A stretch of DNA of 64,000 bases, from contig PXRX01000012.1 of the NCBI GenBank assembly GCA_003023195.1, forward strand, positions 1-64,000, given 5' to 3'. Below the pieces are notes generated by a model. That model saw only the letters and a program-made list of their open reading frames with translations. It was not told where the DNA came from and did not search any database. Within the stretch, counting starts at the first letter, position 1, and each line of letters opens with the position of its first letter. Made by a program: the position numbers and the translations under genes. Positions 8,378 through 17,245 of this stretch are shown one piece after another. The stretch is from Halobacteriales archaeon QS_8_69_26. GTDB taxonomy: Archaea; Halobacteriota; Halobacteria; Halobacteriales; SW-7-71-33.

Positions 8378-9118
8378 ATGCGGGTCCGCGGCCGGCGCGA
8401 GTGCAAGGAGTGTGGGACGCGGTGGTCCTACTACGAGACGGGGTCGATCCACTGTCCCTCCTGTGGCTCCATCCGGAGCGTCGGGGTCGACGAGGAGCGC
8501 CGCCTCCACACCGACGGGCCGGCGGCGCTGGACCTGACCCCGGTCCGCGAGCGGTTCGACCGGGATCCGATCGGGGCGGTCACCGACGACGCGAAGGAGT
8601 GCTGCCGGGAGTACGTCAGGCGCAGGGGGTTCGTCCGGGGCGGCGAGTTGCTCGACCTGGACGACGGCTACCTCGCGGCGGCGGAGTTGCTCCACGTCGC
8701 CGACGTCGTCGGGCGATCCTTCGACCCCGACGACCGGGAGGAGCTCTACTTGCTGGAACTGCTCCGCGGGGCCGACGCCGGTGAACGCCCGGACCCGGGG
8801 GACGTGCCGGACTCGATGCGGGCGGCGCGGGGGCTGGCCTACGCGAACGCGGTCCGGGACTACCGCCGTGAACTCCGGGAGTGGCTGGAGGACCGGGACG
8901 AGGACGACCGCGCCCGGCAGGTCCCCGCCGTCAGGGAGACGCTGGGGCAACTCGACGACCACGCCAAGCGGATCCGTGCCCTGGAGGGGGACGTCGACCC
9001 GCAGACCGTGGAGCGACTGGTGCTGGCCACCCGCGACCTGGCCGAGGCGCTCCGGGACGGCGACGAGGACGCCCTCGCGACCGCGAGGGACCGACTCGCG
9101 CGGATCGACGGGGCGTGA
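8378..9118 (+). CDS. Zinc-ribbon/HTH haloarchaeal protein (TFIIB-like N terminus)
   Basis: This 246-residue protein begins with a zinc ribbon, CKECGTRWSYYETGSIHCPSCG (shown here in shortened form: CKEC near residue 8 and CPSC near 27). A helical acidic region follows. It resembles a conserved haloarchaeal family with a TFIIB-type ribbon and no known function. The middle (60-150) is rich in Asp and Glu, and the end (190-245) is helical. ATG 8378 sits directly before the ribbon. A 20-bp palindrome lies 58 bases upstream and a minisatellite 27 bases downstream. A role in transcription or nucleic-acid binding is an inference from the ribbon only. Confidence 0.72.
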   Translation: MRVRGRRECKECGTRWSYYETGSIHCPSCGSIRSVGVDEERRLHTDGPAALDLTPVRERFDRDPIGAVTDDAKECCREYVRRRGFVRGGELLDLDDGYLAAAELLHVADVVGRSFDPDDREELYLLELLRGADAGERPDPGDVPDSMRAARGLAYANAVRDYRRELREWLEDRDEDDRARQVPAVRETLGQLDDHAKRIRALEGDVDPQTVERLVLATRDLAEALRDGDEDALATARDRLARIDGA

Positions 9119-9144
9119 CCCCGAACCGTCCGGGGGATCCTAGG

Positions 9145-9288
9145 AGCGTTCGAGGACTGCCAGCGTTCGAGGACTGCCAGCGTTCGAGGACTGCCAGCGT
9201 TCGAGGACTGGGCCAGCGTTCGAGGACTGGGCCAGCGTTCGAGGACTGGGCCAGCGTTCGAGGACTGGGCCAGCGTTCGAGGGCCGGG
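9145..9288. repeat. 17/19-bp minisatellite
   Basis: Three copies of a 17-base unit (AGCGTTCGAGGACTGCC) at 9145-9195 are followed by four copies of a 19-base version (AGCGTTCGAGGACTGGGCC) at 9196-9271 and a partial, degenerate copy. The two versions differ by a 2-base insertion. The array starts 27 bases after the stop of the preceding gene. Confidence 0.95.
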
Positions 9289-9310
9289 AACGGGCGACCA
9301 CGACCCAACC

Positions 9311-9413
9311 CGAACGTCGGGCCGTTCGCCACCCCCTCCCCAACCGACTCCCTCCCTCGCTTCGCTCGCTCGGTCGTCCCTCGCGCGTTCCTCGCGCGCC
9401 CTGTGGACGTTCG
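9311..9413. repeat. 103-bp dispersed element, copy 1
   Basis: The element is bounded by CGAACGTC and GACGTTCG, an inverted repeat. Inside are a CT-rich core (CGACTCCCTCCCTCGC) and a hairpin (CGCGCG TTCCT CGCGCG). A second copy of exactly the same length lies at 63397-63499 and aligns without gaps, with differences clustered at element positions 11-25 and 51-60. It contains no gene. It may be a non-autonomous mobile element or a conserved structured RNA. Confidence 0.8.
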
Positions 9414-9568
9414 CTACTGCGGATCGCCCGGTGTGGTTCCCCGATCCGATCCCCGGGCGTCGACCCCGGCCCGAAGCGTGATGTGGAAGTGCGAGGGATA
9501 GTCGGGTGGATCCGAGTGGACGGGGTACAAGACCCCCCGTCCCGAAGGGCCGGGAAACGGGTGGTCAG

Positions 9569-10645
9569 ATGGCACGAACGAAACACGTCGACGTCGAGTC
9601 CGCGCTCGGCGACGACCGTCTCCGGACGCTCCTCGCGGACCTGGATCGACTCCCGACGCCCAACCGGTTCGAGACGGCGGTGACCGACGGCCTGTGGGAC
9701 CTGGTCGCCGGCGACCCCGACGCGGACGCGGTGTCGTTCGCGGACCTGCCCGACCGGGGGACCGAGGTGTTCGGGCTGGCCCGCACCCCCGGGGGCGAGG
9801 CGAGGCTCCCGTGGTGGTTCGAGGAGTTCCGCTGGACGGTCCGGGAGCCGGACATCCACGAGGTGGTGATCGACGACCCCGAGAGCCTCCGGGAGATAGA
9901 GAACCTGGACCCGACGCGGGCGATGGTCGGGCGGCCGGAACTCCGCAGCGACTTCGTCGACGTCCTCGACGCCTTCGGGAAGCTCAGGGCCGAACTCGGC
10001 CGGCATCTCGACCTGGACCCGGGGGAGCCGACGGTCGGGGAACTCCCCGAGTCGCCCTTCGAGTTCCGCCAGGACGGGATCCGGACGACCGACGCGTTCG
10101 CCGGCTGGTTCGAGGACGTCGTCTCCGCGTGCCCCCCGGTCAACGAGCCGCTGACGGCCCTGCTGACGGCCAACGCGAACGTCCTCTGGGAGGTGGCCGA
10201 ACAGGTGCTGGCCGAGGACCTGGCCGACCGCCTGGAGGCCCTGGGCCTGCGCGACGGCGGGTCGCGGGGCGAGGAACGGGTGTTCAACTGGACCTACTAC
10301 GACGCGTTCGTCGCCCTCCTCGGCCTGCGGGGCGTGTTCGACCTCTCGCTGGGCGACGGGGACGACCCGCTGGCCCCGTCCGAGCGGGCGCTCTACGAGA
10401 GCTGGGCCGGCGGTGCCGACTTCGACGCCGAGGTCAACCGCTGGGTCGCGACCATCGCGGGCTTCGGCGACGAGGCGCTGGACCCCGTCGAGGAGCGGGA
10501 GTTCGCCCCGGTCGCGTTCAACAGTCCCCTCCGGCTGGACCGGACCGTCCCCGTGTTCACCCCGCTCGACGAGGGGAGCTACGGCGACCGGAAGTCCGCC
10601 ATCGAGGACGTCCTCCGATCGGAGGGGATCCTCACCGACGACTGA
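9569..10645 (+). CDS. Hypothetical protein, first gene of the AAA+ module
   Basis: This acidic, apparently soluble protein of 358 residues has no recognised motif, no signal peptide and no membrane segment. Tryptophan and glutamate are frequent. The internal region PVNEPLTALLTANANVLWEV (near 190-210) is the most hydrophobic. ATG 9569 is preferred because the extra 21 residues from GTG 9506 are proline/glycine leader sequence. It is followed, after a run of 35-bp repeats, by the 649-residue protein and the AAA+ ATPase in the same direction. The three probably form a transcription unit, but its function is unknown. Confidence 0.7.
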   Translation: MARTKHVDVESALGDDRLRTLLADLDRLPTPNRFETAVTDGLWDLVAGDPDADAVSFADLPDRGTEVFGLARTPGGEARLPWWFEEFRWTVREPDIHEVVIDDPESLREIENLDPTRAMVGRPELRSDFVDVLDAFGKLRAELGRHLDLDPGEPTVGELPESPFEFRQDGIRTTDAFAGWFEDVVSACPPVNEPLTALLTANANVLWEVAEQVLAEDLADRLEALGLRDGGSRGEERVFNWTYYDAFVALLGLRGVFDLSLGDGDDPLAPSERALYESWAGGADFDAEVNRWVATIAGFGDEALDPVEEREFAPVAFNSPLRLDRTVPVFTPLDEGSYGDRKSAIEDVLRSEGILTDD

Positions 10646-10658
10646 CGGAGGAGAGAGG

Positions 10659-10732
10659 ATGACCGACGACCACCGACGGGGTGACCGGAACCGATGACCA
10701 GGGATCGCGGCCGGGGTGAGTCGCGTCGATGA
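10659..10732 (+). other. 35-bp tandem repeats creating two chained 12-codon micro-ORFs
   Basis: Behind a purine-rich Shine-Dalgarno-like stretch (GGAGGAGAGAGG, 10646-10657) lie two short ORFs: 10659-10697 (MTDDHRRGDRNR) and 10694-10732 (MTRDRGRGESRR). Each overlaps the next start as ATGA, and the second overlaps ATG 10729 of the large gene. Starts are spaced exactly 35 bases, and the second micro-ORF shares its first five codons with the large gene. This is therefore a diverged tandem duplication of the gene start. It may couple translation, or it may be incidental. Confidence 0.6.
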
Positions 10733-12678
10733 CCAGGGATCGCAAGCGCCGGGAGTCCCAGGACCGGGAGACGGAGCGGTCGGGCGAGCGCGAGTTCGCC
10801 ACCGAGCGCAGCGAGGGAACAGCGGACGTGGAGGGGGTGGCGGTCGACGTGGAGACGACCATCGGGAGCGTCGAGGACCTCGGCCCGACCCGGACCCGGG
10901 AGGACGCGGTCACGGAGCGGGTGACACCCGAACCCGACGCGGAGGCGGCGACGGAGACGCCGTCGCTACGGGTCGCCCCGCAACTGGAGGCGACCCGGCG
11001 CGACGAGTCCGTCGCCCGGACGCTCGCCCCCGCAGTGGACGACCGGGTCGACGCGCCGACGGCCGCCACCGTCTCCGGTCTGTCCGGGACGCGGCGCGAA
11101 CCGCGCCTCTCCGAACAGGTGGAGTTCGAGGAACGCGAGCGCGGCGGCGCGGGCGCGTTCGTCGCCGACCCCATGGAGGCCGAGTGGGTCGCGCTCCCGG
11201 TCACCGACCGGTTCACTCCCCTCGCGGACCGCGGCGGCCGGCCGGAGTCGCCGCTCGGCGAGTCGCCGTCGGACGACATCGAGATCCGTCCGGAACCCGG
11301 GCCGCTGTTCGACTGGGAGGGCGGGTCGCCGTACACCTCCCGGCGCCCGATGGTCGTGGTCCACCGCGACCCCCCCGAGGTGCCGTCGCTCTCCTTCCTC
11401 CAGGCGCTCCTCCGGGACGCCTACACGGAGATGGTCGGCGAGGAGCCGACGGCCGAGCGGGTGGCGTTCGTCGCCAACGAGCCCCAAGTTCCGGAAATAT
11501 CGCGGTCGGTCGTCACGCTGGACCTGCGCGACGAGGGCTGGGAGCGGGAGGTCAGGAACGGCCGACCCGTGATCGAACGCGAGGGCGTCGACGTGGTCCC
11601 GCGACTCCGCGAGGTCGCGGAGACGCTGTACGCCGGCGAACTCGGCTACCTCGTGGTCAACGTTCCCGACGAGTGGGAGGACCCGCTCCGGCACGCCGAC
11701 TTCTTCGACCGCCTGGTCGCGGCCATCGCGGGCGAGGCGTACGACCCCGACCGCGGGTCCGACCCGGCAACCTCGGACGCCGATGCGCCGGCCCTTGACC
11801 GGGCCGGATCCCCCCCGGTCGTCCTCGCGGACCCAACGGAGACCGACCCCGACCCGTTCTTCGGGACGGTCGGCCGGTACTTCGGCTTCGACCGCGGCAC
11901 CGAGCACCGCGAGGGGTTCCTGACCGACGCGGTCCCGGAACGCGTCGTGGCGTTCGAGACCCTCCAGGAGCGGGTGCTCCGCCAGGACGACTGGCGGCGC
12001 GTCGCCGCCACCCGGGTCCGCCCCTCGGGCGAGGAGAGCGACGAGCACTACCTCTGGAAGGCCGCGGTCGTCGAGGGCCTGGTCCAGCGACTCTACCGCC
12101 GGCGGGGCGAGGACCACGAGAGCCTCCGGGAGTACCACAGCGAGGAACTGTTCGACCCCGGCGGTTCGATAACCGTCGCCACCGAGTGGTCGCCCGACGT
12201 CGGCCCCGACGGCCCGACGGCCGACGTCTACGTCGCCGAGGCCCCCGACTGGGGGGCCGTCAAGACGTTCGTCGGCGGCCTCGGGTCGCTGCACAGCCAC
12301 GACCTGGTCCTGGAGGTGGAGACGGGCATCGGCGAGGGTGCCCACAACTTCCGTGCGATCCGGGGCACCCTCTCGGAGTACGAACGGGTGGCGGACATGG
12401 TGTCCTACGTGGGCGTCGTGGTCCCGCCCCGCCTGCTGTTCCGGGGCCGCCGGCGGGCGGTCATGCTCGCCGAACTGGTCGACTCCTGGGCCGAGGTGGT
12501 CCCGAACGTCGACGCCGGACTGCTCGTCCCCCGCCTCGCCCCGGGCGTCGAGGAGTCGGGTACCTGCTGGGGACTCGTCTCGGCGTGGACGGCCATCGAG
12601 GAACTGTACGGCGGCTTCGGGACCGGGGACGGGAGCGACGACGGCGACGACGACCGAGGGGAGGTGGACGGACGGTGA
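10729..12678 (+). CDS. Large hypothetical protein with a nuclease-like C-terminal region
   Basis: This 649-residue protein has a charged, probably disordered first 160 residues and an unknown middle region (200-400). The C-terminal region has a pattern seen in PD-(D/E)XK-fold domains: a helix with Glu 449 (HYLWKAAVVEGL), Asp 499 in TADVYV, and DLVLEVETG with Glu 529 and Glu 531, followed by NFRAIRGTLSEY. The usual lysine is replaced by Glu 531, so catalysis is uncertain. The fold assignment is an inference from spacing and hydrophobicity. It is downstream of an unknown gene and 136 bases upstream of an AAA+ ATPase. ATG 10729 is supported by the ATGA overlap with the preceding micro-ORF. Confidence 0.7.
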   Translation: MTRDRKRRESQDRETERSGEREFATERSEGTADVEGVAVDVETTIGSVEDLGPTRTREDAVTERVTPEPDAEAATETPSLRVAPQLEATRRDESVARTLAPAVDDRVDAPTAATVSGLSGTRREPRLSEQVEFEERERGGAGAFVADPMEAEWVALPVTDRFTPLADRGGRPESPLGESPSDDIEIRPEPGPLFDWEGGSPYTSRRPMVVVHRDPPEVPSLSFLQALLRDAYTEMVGEEPTAERVAFVANEPQVPEISRSVVTLDLRDEGWEREVRNGRPVIEREGVDVVPRLREVAETLYAGELGYLVVNVPDEWEDPLRHADFFDRLVAAIAGEAYDPDRGSDPATSDADAPALDRAGSPPVVLADPTETDPDPFFGTVGRYFGFDRGTEHREGFLTDAVPERVVAFETLQERVLRQDDWRRVAATRVRPSGEESDEHYLWKAAVVEGLVQRLYRRRGEDHESLREYHSEELFDPGGSITVATEWSPDVGPDGPTADVYVAEAPDWGAVKTFVGGLGSLHSHDLVLEVETGIGEGAHNFRAIRGTLSEYERVADMVSYVGVVVPPRLLFRGRRRAVMLAELVDSWAEVVPNVDAGLLVPRLAPGVEESGTCWGLVSAWTAIEELYGGFGTGDGSDDGDDDRGEVDGR

Positions 12679-12779
12679 TCCGAGTTCACCCCACTCCCGT
12701 CCGCGAACGTCGGTCGACCCCCGGGGACCTCCGACCACCCCGGAACGGTGAAGGGGTGGCCGACCCGTCCGTCCCCACG

Positions 12780-12818
12780 ATGGAACGGACCGCCGACATG
12801 CGGGGAGGGGTACCATGA
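12780..12818 (+). other. 12-codon micro-ORF overlapping the AAA+ gene start
   Basis: ATG 12780 opens a 12-codon frame ([12 protein letters not shown]) whose TGA (12816-12818) overlaps the ATG of the AAA+ gene as ATGA. Its length equals that of the two micro-ORFs upstream of the preceding gene. GGGGAGGGG at 12802-12810 could serve as a ribosome binding site for the main gene. Whether it is translated is unknown. Confidence 0.4.
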
Positions 12819-14611
12819 GCGAGGCGGTCGACGCCCGGTGGTTCGAGGAGGTCGTCGAGGGACTGGACGACGGCGAGTCGGACGGATCCGACGATGGCGA
12901 ATCGGAAACGCCCGAGGACGAAGCGCCCGTCGGGATCGGACTCCGGGGCGCCGCGGGGGACTGGCTCCCCCGCCACGAGTACGTGCGGGCGGGGGACGGG
13001 GACCCGGCGGACAGGACGTTCCTGCTGGACCCCGACGGGGTCGAAGAGACGGTCCGGTACTTCCCGCGGTTCCGGGCGGACCCTCCGACCGTCGAGGCCC
13101 GTCACCGCTACGCCGTGCCGATCACCGGGGTCCACGACGCCGGCGAGGGGACCCGCACCCTCACCGGGACCGACGCGGGGGTCGAACTCGTCCTGGAGTT
13201 CCCCGGGGCGGTCGACGTCGGGGCGCGTGGGGGCGGATCGATGGGGTTCCCGGCGTCGGCGCTCGCCGAGGTGGGCGACGGTGGCCGCTACCGCCCCGTC
13301 GGAGCGAAGCGCGTCGCCGGCCTCGACCCCGAGAAGCGCCGGCTCACCCGGTTCCTGTCGGCCTCGAACGCCGACTGGGGGCTGGCCGAGGGAACCGGGA
13401 TCGTCCTGGAGGGCCCGCCCGGCACCGGGAAGACCGAACTCGTCATGGAGGTCTGCCAGGAGCGGTTCGGGACCATCCCCGTCACCATCTCCGGCCCGGA
13501 AATACTGAGCAAGTGGGTCGGCGAGTCCGAGCGACACCTCCGCCGGAAGTTCGAGGAGGCCCGTGAAGGGGAGACACCGGTGCTGTACATCGACGAACTC
13601 GACGCCATCGCCCGGGCCCGCGGGGAGGCGACCGAGGACTACAGCGCCCAGATCGTCGCCCAGTTGCTGGTGTTGCTCGACGGCGTCGAGGCCAAGCGCG
13701 AGACGGACGACCGGCCGCTGAAGGTCGTCGCCTCGACGAACCTCTCGCACGTCGTCGACCCCGCCCTGCGCCGGCCCGGCCGCCTCGGGAGCCGACCGAT
13801 CCAGTTCGAGCGACCCGGCGAGCGGGCACGCCTGGCCGTCCTGCACCACTACCTGGAGGGGATCCACGCCCGCGCCAGTCCCCCGAAGGGACTGGGCCCG
13901 ACCCTGACCCGGTTCGTGGAGGGCGAGTTCGACGCCGACCTCCTGGCGCGGTTCGAGGACGACCTCGTCGCCGGCATGGAGGGATTCACCGGCGCCGACG
14001 TCGAGGACGTGGTCCACGAGGCGCTGACCGCCGTCCGCCGGTCCGGGGGCGACGAGTTGACGTTCGACGTCCTCGCACGGGTGCTGGAAGGGGAGTTCGC
14101 GCCCGCCCGGGACTACCGGACCGAGGAGTTCGCGCCGGCGGACCTGGCGGACGAGGCTCCGGACCTCCCGGGGATCGACCGGGACACGATGGTCGTCGAA
14201 CTCCCGCCGGCGGCGGGCGGGGAGTCGACGGCCGCCGCCGACGCCGTCGCGCGGTCGTACTTCGGTGCGCTCGTCGACGACGCCGAGGATCCGCCCCGGC
14301 TGAAGTACCGGGTCGCCGGCCCGGGCGACCTGCTGGACGCCGACGCGATGCGGACCCGGGAGAACGCCGTCGAACTCTTCGGCCACTCGGGCGACGAGCG
14401 ACTGGTCGTCTACCTCCGGGACGCCGACCGCCTGCTGGCGGCCCGCGACCGCTCGGAGATGGTGGACCGCCTCGTCGGGGTGGTCACCGAACAGGTCCTC
14501 CGGTGGGACGACGACAACCTCCTCGTCCTCGACGCCCCCGCCGACGGGGACTCGCTGGTGCCCGTCCCGGGGAACGCCGTCCGGATCCGCGACCCGCCGG
14601 TCGAGGAGTGA
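12815..14611 (+). CDS. AAA+ ATPase, Cdc48/proteasome-regulator type
   Basis: This 598-residue protein has an unknown N-terminal domain (1-180). A classical AAA domain follows: Walker A GPPGTGKT at 200-207, pore-loop-like KWVGES at 233-238, Walker B VLYIDEL at 256-262, sensor-1 STN at 308-309 and arginine fingers in RRPGRL near 319-324. A helical lid contains [10 protein letters not shown]. Residues 525-598 ([12 protein letters not shown], then NLLVLDAP) look like a second, degenerate ATPase core without a Walker A. Such ATPases form hexamers that unfold or remodel proteins. It closes a three-gene block and is likely the motor for the two unknown partners; the substrate is not evident. Confidence 0.85.
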   Translation: MSEAVDARWFEEVVEGLDDGESDGSDDGESETPEDEAPVGIGLRGAAGDWLPRHEYVRAGDGDPADRTFLLDPDGVEETVRYFPRFRADPPTVEARHRYAVPITGVHDAGEGTRTLTGTDAGVELVLEFPGAVDVGARGGGSMGFPASALAEVGDGGRYRPVGAKRVAGLDPEKRRLTRFLSASNADWGLAEGTGIVLEGPPGTGKTELVMEVCQERFGTIPVTISGPEILSKWVGESERHLRRKFEEAREGETPVLYIDELDAIARARGEATEDYSAQIVAQLLVLLDGVEAKRETDDRPLKVVASTNLSHVVDPALRRPGRLGSRPIQFERPGERARLAVLHHYLEGIHARASPPKGLGPTLTRFVEGEFDADLLARFEDDLVAGMEGFTGADVEDVVHEALTAVRRSGGDELTFDVLARVLEGEFAPARDYRTEEFAPADLADEAPDLPGIDRDTMVVELPPAAGGESTAAADAVARSYFGALVDDAEDPPRLKYRVAGPGDLLDADAMRTRENAVELFGHSGDERLVVYLRDADRLLAARDRSEMVDRLVGVVTEQVLRWDDDNLLVLDAPADGDSLVPVPGNAVRIRDPPVEE

Positions 14612-15299
14612 TCCGGCGGCCAGCACCCGCCGGTCGACGTGGGGCGAGGACGGCGGCCTGACCGCCGTAGCCGTGGGTCTGGTCGTGGCCCCGGACGGCC
14701 ACGACCGTCTCCCCGTCTGGAACCTCCACGGTTTCCGAGCGCGTGAACTCCCGGGTGCCGTGGGCGTGGAGCAGGTCCCGCCGTCCCAGTCGCTCGCCGG
14801 CGAGGGTCTCGACCTGCCACCAGTTCGCGTAGCCGTCCTCGCCGTCGTCGTCGTGGTAGAGCGTTACCGAGAAGCGGTACGCACCGTCCTGGGGTTCGAA
14901 CTCGACGCCAGTGACGTTGGCCTCCCGGAGGTCCAGGTCGTCGGGGTCGGCCGCGGTCCCGCCGCCGTCGTTCCCCGTCGTGGTCTCGTCCGTCCCGCCT
15001 CCCTCGTCGGTGTCCTCGGCGTTCGTCCCCGGATGGGTTTCGGTCCCCCCTGTGCCGCCGGCCGTCGGTTCCGCGTCGGTTCCTGCCGTGTCCTCCGGAT
15101 CGCCGGTCGTCCCTCCCTCCCCCGGTCCGCCGTCGGTCGATCCCGACCCGTCGGTCGTCCCGGCCCCCTCGTCCCCACCGGCACAGCCGGCGATCCCGGC
15201 GACGACCGTAGCGCCGACGACCCCCAGGAACCGGCGACGCCCGGGATCGCGGTCGGGCATTCGGCTACCGTCCGCAACCCCGTCGTCCCCACCAGCCAT
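14484..15299 (-). CDS. Tat-type lipoprotein, C-terminal end uncertain
   Basis: A twin-arginine signal (RDPGRRRFLGVVGA) is followed by a lipobox (VVAGIAGCAGG), so the protein is likely exported folded and lipid-anchored. A Gly/Thr/Asp linker of about 90 residues leads to a beta-rich domain (VTGVEFEPQDGAYRFSV, later VVAVRGHDQTHGYGG). After that segment the sequence becomes Arg/Pro/Gly noise and runs 128 bases antisense into the AAA+ gene, which suggests loss of the original stop near 14660. Start candidates are ATG 15299 and ATG 15260; the second places the twin arginines nearer the N terminus. Function is unknown. Confidence 0.65.
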   Translation of the reverse strand: MAGGDDGVADGSRMPDRDPGRRRFLGVVGATVVAGIAGCAGGDEGAGTTDGSGSTDGGPGEGGTTGDPEDTAGTDAEPTAGGTGGTETHPGTNAEDTDEGGGTDETTTGNDGGGTAADPDDLDLREANVTGVEFEPQDGAYRFSVTLYHDDDGEDGYANWWQVETLAGERLGRRDLLHAHGTREFTRSETVEVPDGETVVAVRGHDQTHGYGGQAAVLAPRRPAGAGRRITPRPAGRGSGRRSPGRAPASPRRRGRRGRGGCRRPTGGPVR

Positions 15300-15429
15300 G
15301 GCCCGGTCTATCGTTCCCGGGAGGAAAAGGGATCGCCACTCGTGGTCCGGCGGCGCACGAGCGGGGTCTCCGTGGCCCACGCCTTCCCCCTCGACAACCC
15401 TCTTGTAGATCCGTCCCCGATCCGGGGGT

Positions 15430-16482
15430 GTGGACGTCGAACTGCCGCCGCGGTTGACCGACTGGACGATCCTGGGGGTGGTCGTCCTCTCGGTGGGGAC
15501 GGGACTGGTGAGCCTCGTCTCCGGGCGGCCGGGGGACTGGTGGGTCTTCTGGCTGCACGGGGCCGGCGGCCTGACGCTGGTCGTCCTCCTCGTGTGGAAG
15601 TTCCGCCGCGTCTACCGCCGGGTGACCGACGCCGAGTGGACCAGGGCGACGGTCGTCTCGGTGGCGCTCGCGACGGTGGCCGTGGGCGCCCTCGCCAGCG
15701 GGGCGGCGTGGGCGTCCGGGTTCGACCTCGATTTGGCCTACTGGAACCTGCTGAACCTCCACGTCCTGCTGGGACTGCTGGTGGTGCCCCTGCTGGTCTG
15801 GCACCTCCGCCATCGCTTTCGCCTCCCCGAACGGACGGACGTCGAGGGACGCCGGACCGCGCTGTCGTACCTGGCGCTGGCCGGGTTCGGGGTCGGGGCC
15901 TGGTGGCTCCAGCGCGGGGCGAACCGCGCCCTGGACCTGGTCGGCGCCGACCGGCGGTTCACCGGGTCCCGCGAGCGGGGCTCGTTCGCCGGCAACGCCT
16001 ACCCGGTGACGATGTGGATGGCCGACGACCCCGACCCCGTGGATCCGGGAGAGTGGTCCCTGTCGGTCGTCGGCGCTGTGGGGGAACCGATCACCGCCGG
16101 CTACGACGTCGTCGCCGAGTTCGAGGACCGGGAGACGGCGACGCTGGACTGCACGAGCGGGTGGTACGCCCGCCAGGAGTGGGAGGGCGTTCGCGTCGGC
16201 CGACTGCTCGACCGCGCCGACCCGGACGGCGACGCGCGGTACGTCTCCTTCCGGTCGGTGACCGGCTACCGGTGGAATCTGCCCGTCGAGGAGGCCGAGG
16301 ACGCGCTCCTCGCCACCCGCGTCGGCGGCGAGGACCTCTCGCACGGCCACGGCTTCCCGGCGAGACTCGTCGCCCCAGGCCGCCGGGGATTCCAGTGGGT
16401 CAAGTGGGTCGAGACCGTCGAGGTCCGGACCGACCCCGACCCCGGTCAGGTGGGTGCGATCTTCCTGAGCTGGACTGGCTGA
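15430..16482 (+). CDS. Membrane-anchored molybdopterin-dependent oxidoreductase
   Basis: This 350-residue protein begins with about four membrane segments (residues 12-30, 36-56, 70-92, 100-122) that carry His residues (LHGAGG, LLNLHVLLG, VWHLRHRF), as in cytochrome b-type anchors. A sulfite oxidase-like molybdopterin domain follows (180-350) with the expected cysteine ligand in LDCTSGW and the ending GFQWVKWV. The fusion resembles YedYZ-type enzymes in which a haem membrane part passes electrons to a Mo centre. The natural substrate is unknown; sulfite or sulfoxide are family precedents. The start is GTG 15430. Confidence 0.8.
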   Translation: MDVELPPRLTDWTILGVVVLSVGTGLVSLVSGRPGDWWVFWLHGAGGLTLVVLLVWKFRRVYRRVTDAEWTRATVVSVALATVAVGALASGAAWASGFDLDLAYWNLLNLHVLLGLLVVPLLVWHLRHRFRLPERTDVEGRRTALSYLALAGFGVGAWWLQRGANRALDLVGADRRFTGSRERGSFAGNAYPVTMWMADDPDPVDPGEWSLSVVGAVGEPITAGYDVVAEFEDRETATLDCTSGWYARQEWEGVRVGRLLDRADPDGDARYVSFRSVTGYRWNLPVEEAEDALLATRVGGEDLSHGHGFPARLVAPGRRGFQWVKWVETVEVRTDPDPGQVGAIFLSWTG

Positions 16483-16525
16483 CTCCTCCCTCCGTCGCCG
16501 CTCGCGCCCGGATCCGGCGAGCGGA

Positions 16526-17245
16526 TCACCGGTCGGTCCAGCCGACGTGCTCGCCGACGCTCTCGAAGGCCGCCCGCTCTTGGTCGTCGCCACACCGGTC
16601 CACGACGTCCGCCAGGTGTTCGAGTCGGTCGAGGAGTTCGGACTCGTCGTAGGCGTCGACGTCCAGGCGGGAGGCCGCGACGGTGGCCTCCACCACGGCG
16701 GCGTGGGCCCGCCGGGTGGTCGGGATGACGCGCCGGACGACCGCCCGCCGGGTGGGGGTCAGCCGCCAGTCGACCCACCCGGTGCCGCCGGACTCCCCGG
16801 CGTCGATCCGGTCCGTGGCGACCCGCACCCAGGCGTGGGCCGCGTCGTCGACCGGGTCGGACCGCTCGACGATCCCCAGGGCGGCGTCGACGAACAGCAC
16901 GGGATCGCGGACGAACTGGACGACGCCCTCCCCCTCTCGCTCGAAGTTCCGACGGGTTCGGGTCCGCCCCCAGGTCCGGGCGGTGACCGGCCCCTCGCCG
17001 TCGTCGGGGCCCTGGAGGCCCAGCGCCGCGAGGTTCCACTCGCCGTTCGGGCCGAGGGTGGCGACCACCGACTCGGTGACTCCGCACAGTTCGACCGGCC
17101 AGCCGACCCCTTGCCCGTCGGTCGACCCTACCGGGTCGCCACCCTCGGTCGGGGCGCCCCCGTCCGACCTCCGGGCGTGGTCGCCCCCGTCGGATCGCTC
17201 GGGATACTCGCCCGCCGCCCGGTCGCGCCCTCCCTCGCCGCTCAT
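16526..17245 (-). CDS. DUF447 family protein
   Basis: This 239-residue protein starts with a charged, low-complexity stretch of about 45 residues. The conserved core follows: LCGVTESVVATLGPNGEWN, then GPVTARTWGRTRTRRNFERE and VVQFVRDPVLF, as in the archaeal DUF447 family with an FMN-binding split-barrel look. Its ATG overlaps the stop of the CitG-like gene by four bases, so it is the last gene of the cofD cluster. The family is often found next to genes for F420 or methanopterin-type cofactors, but its reaction is not established. Confidence 0.82.
   Translation of the reverse strand: MSGEGGRDRAAGEYPERSDGGDHARRSDGGAPTEGGDPVGSTDGQGVGWPVELCGVTESVVATLGPNGEWNLAALGLQGPDDGEGPVTARTWGRTRTRRNFEREGEGVVQFVRDPVLFVDAALGIVERSDPVDDAAHAWVRVATDRIDAGESGGTGWVDWRLTPTRRAVVRRVIPTTRRAHAAVVEATVAASRLDVDAYDESELLDRLEHLADVVDRCGDDQERAAFESVGEHVGWTDR

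Noticed and set aside
7469-9118. HTH regulator and zinc-ribbon gene as a toxin-antitoxin pair
   Set aside because: Both are large, single-domain-plus-sensor proteins with a 132-base gap and a palindrome between them; no toxin motif is seen.
9145-9288. 17/19-bp repeats as a replication origin iteron array
   Set aside because: No Orc1/Cdc6 gene or AT-rich unwinding element nearby, and the units are GC-rich.
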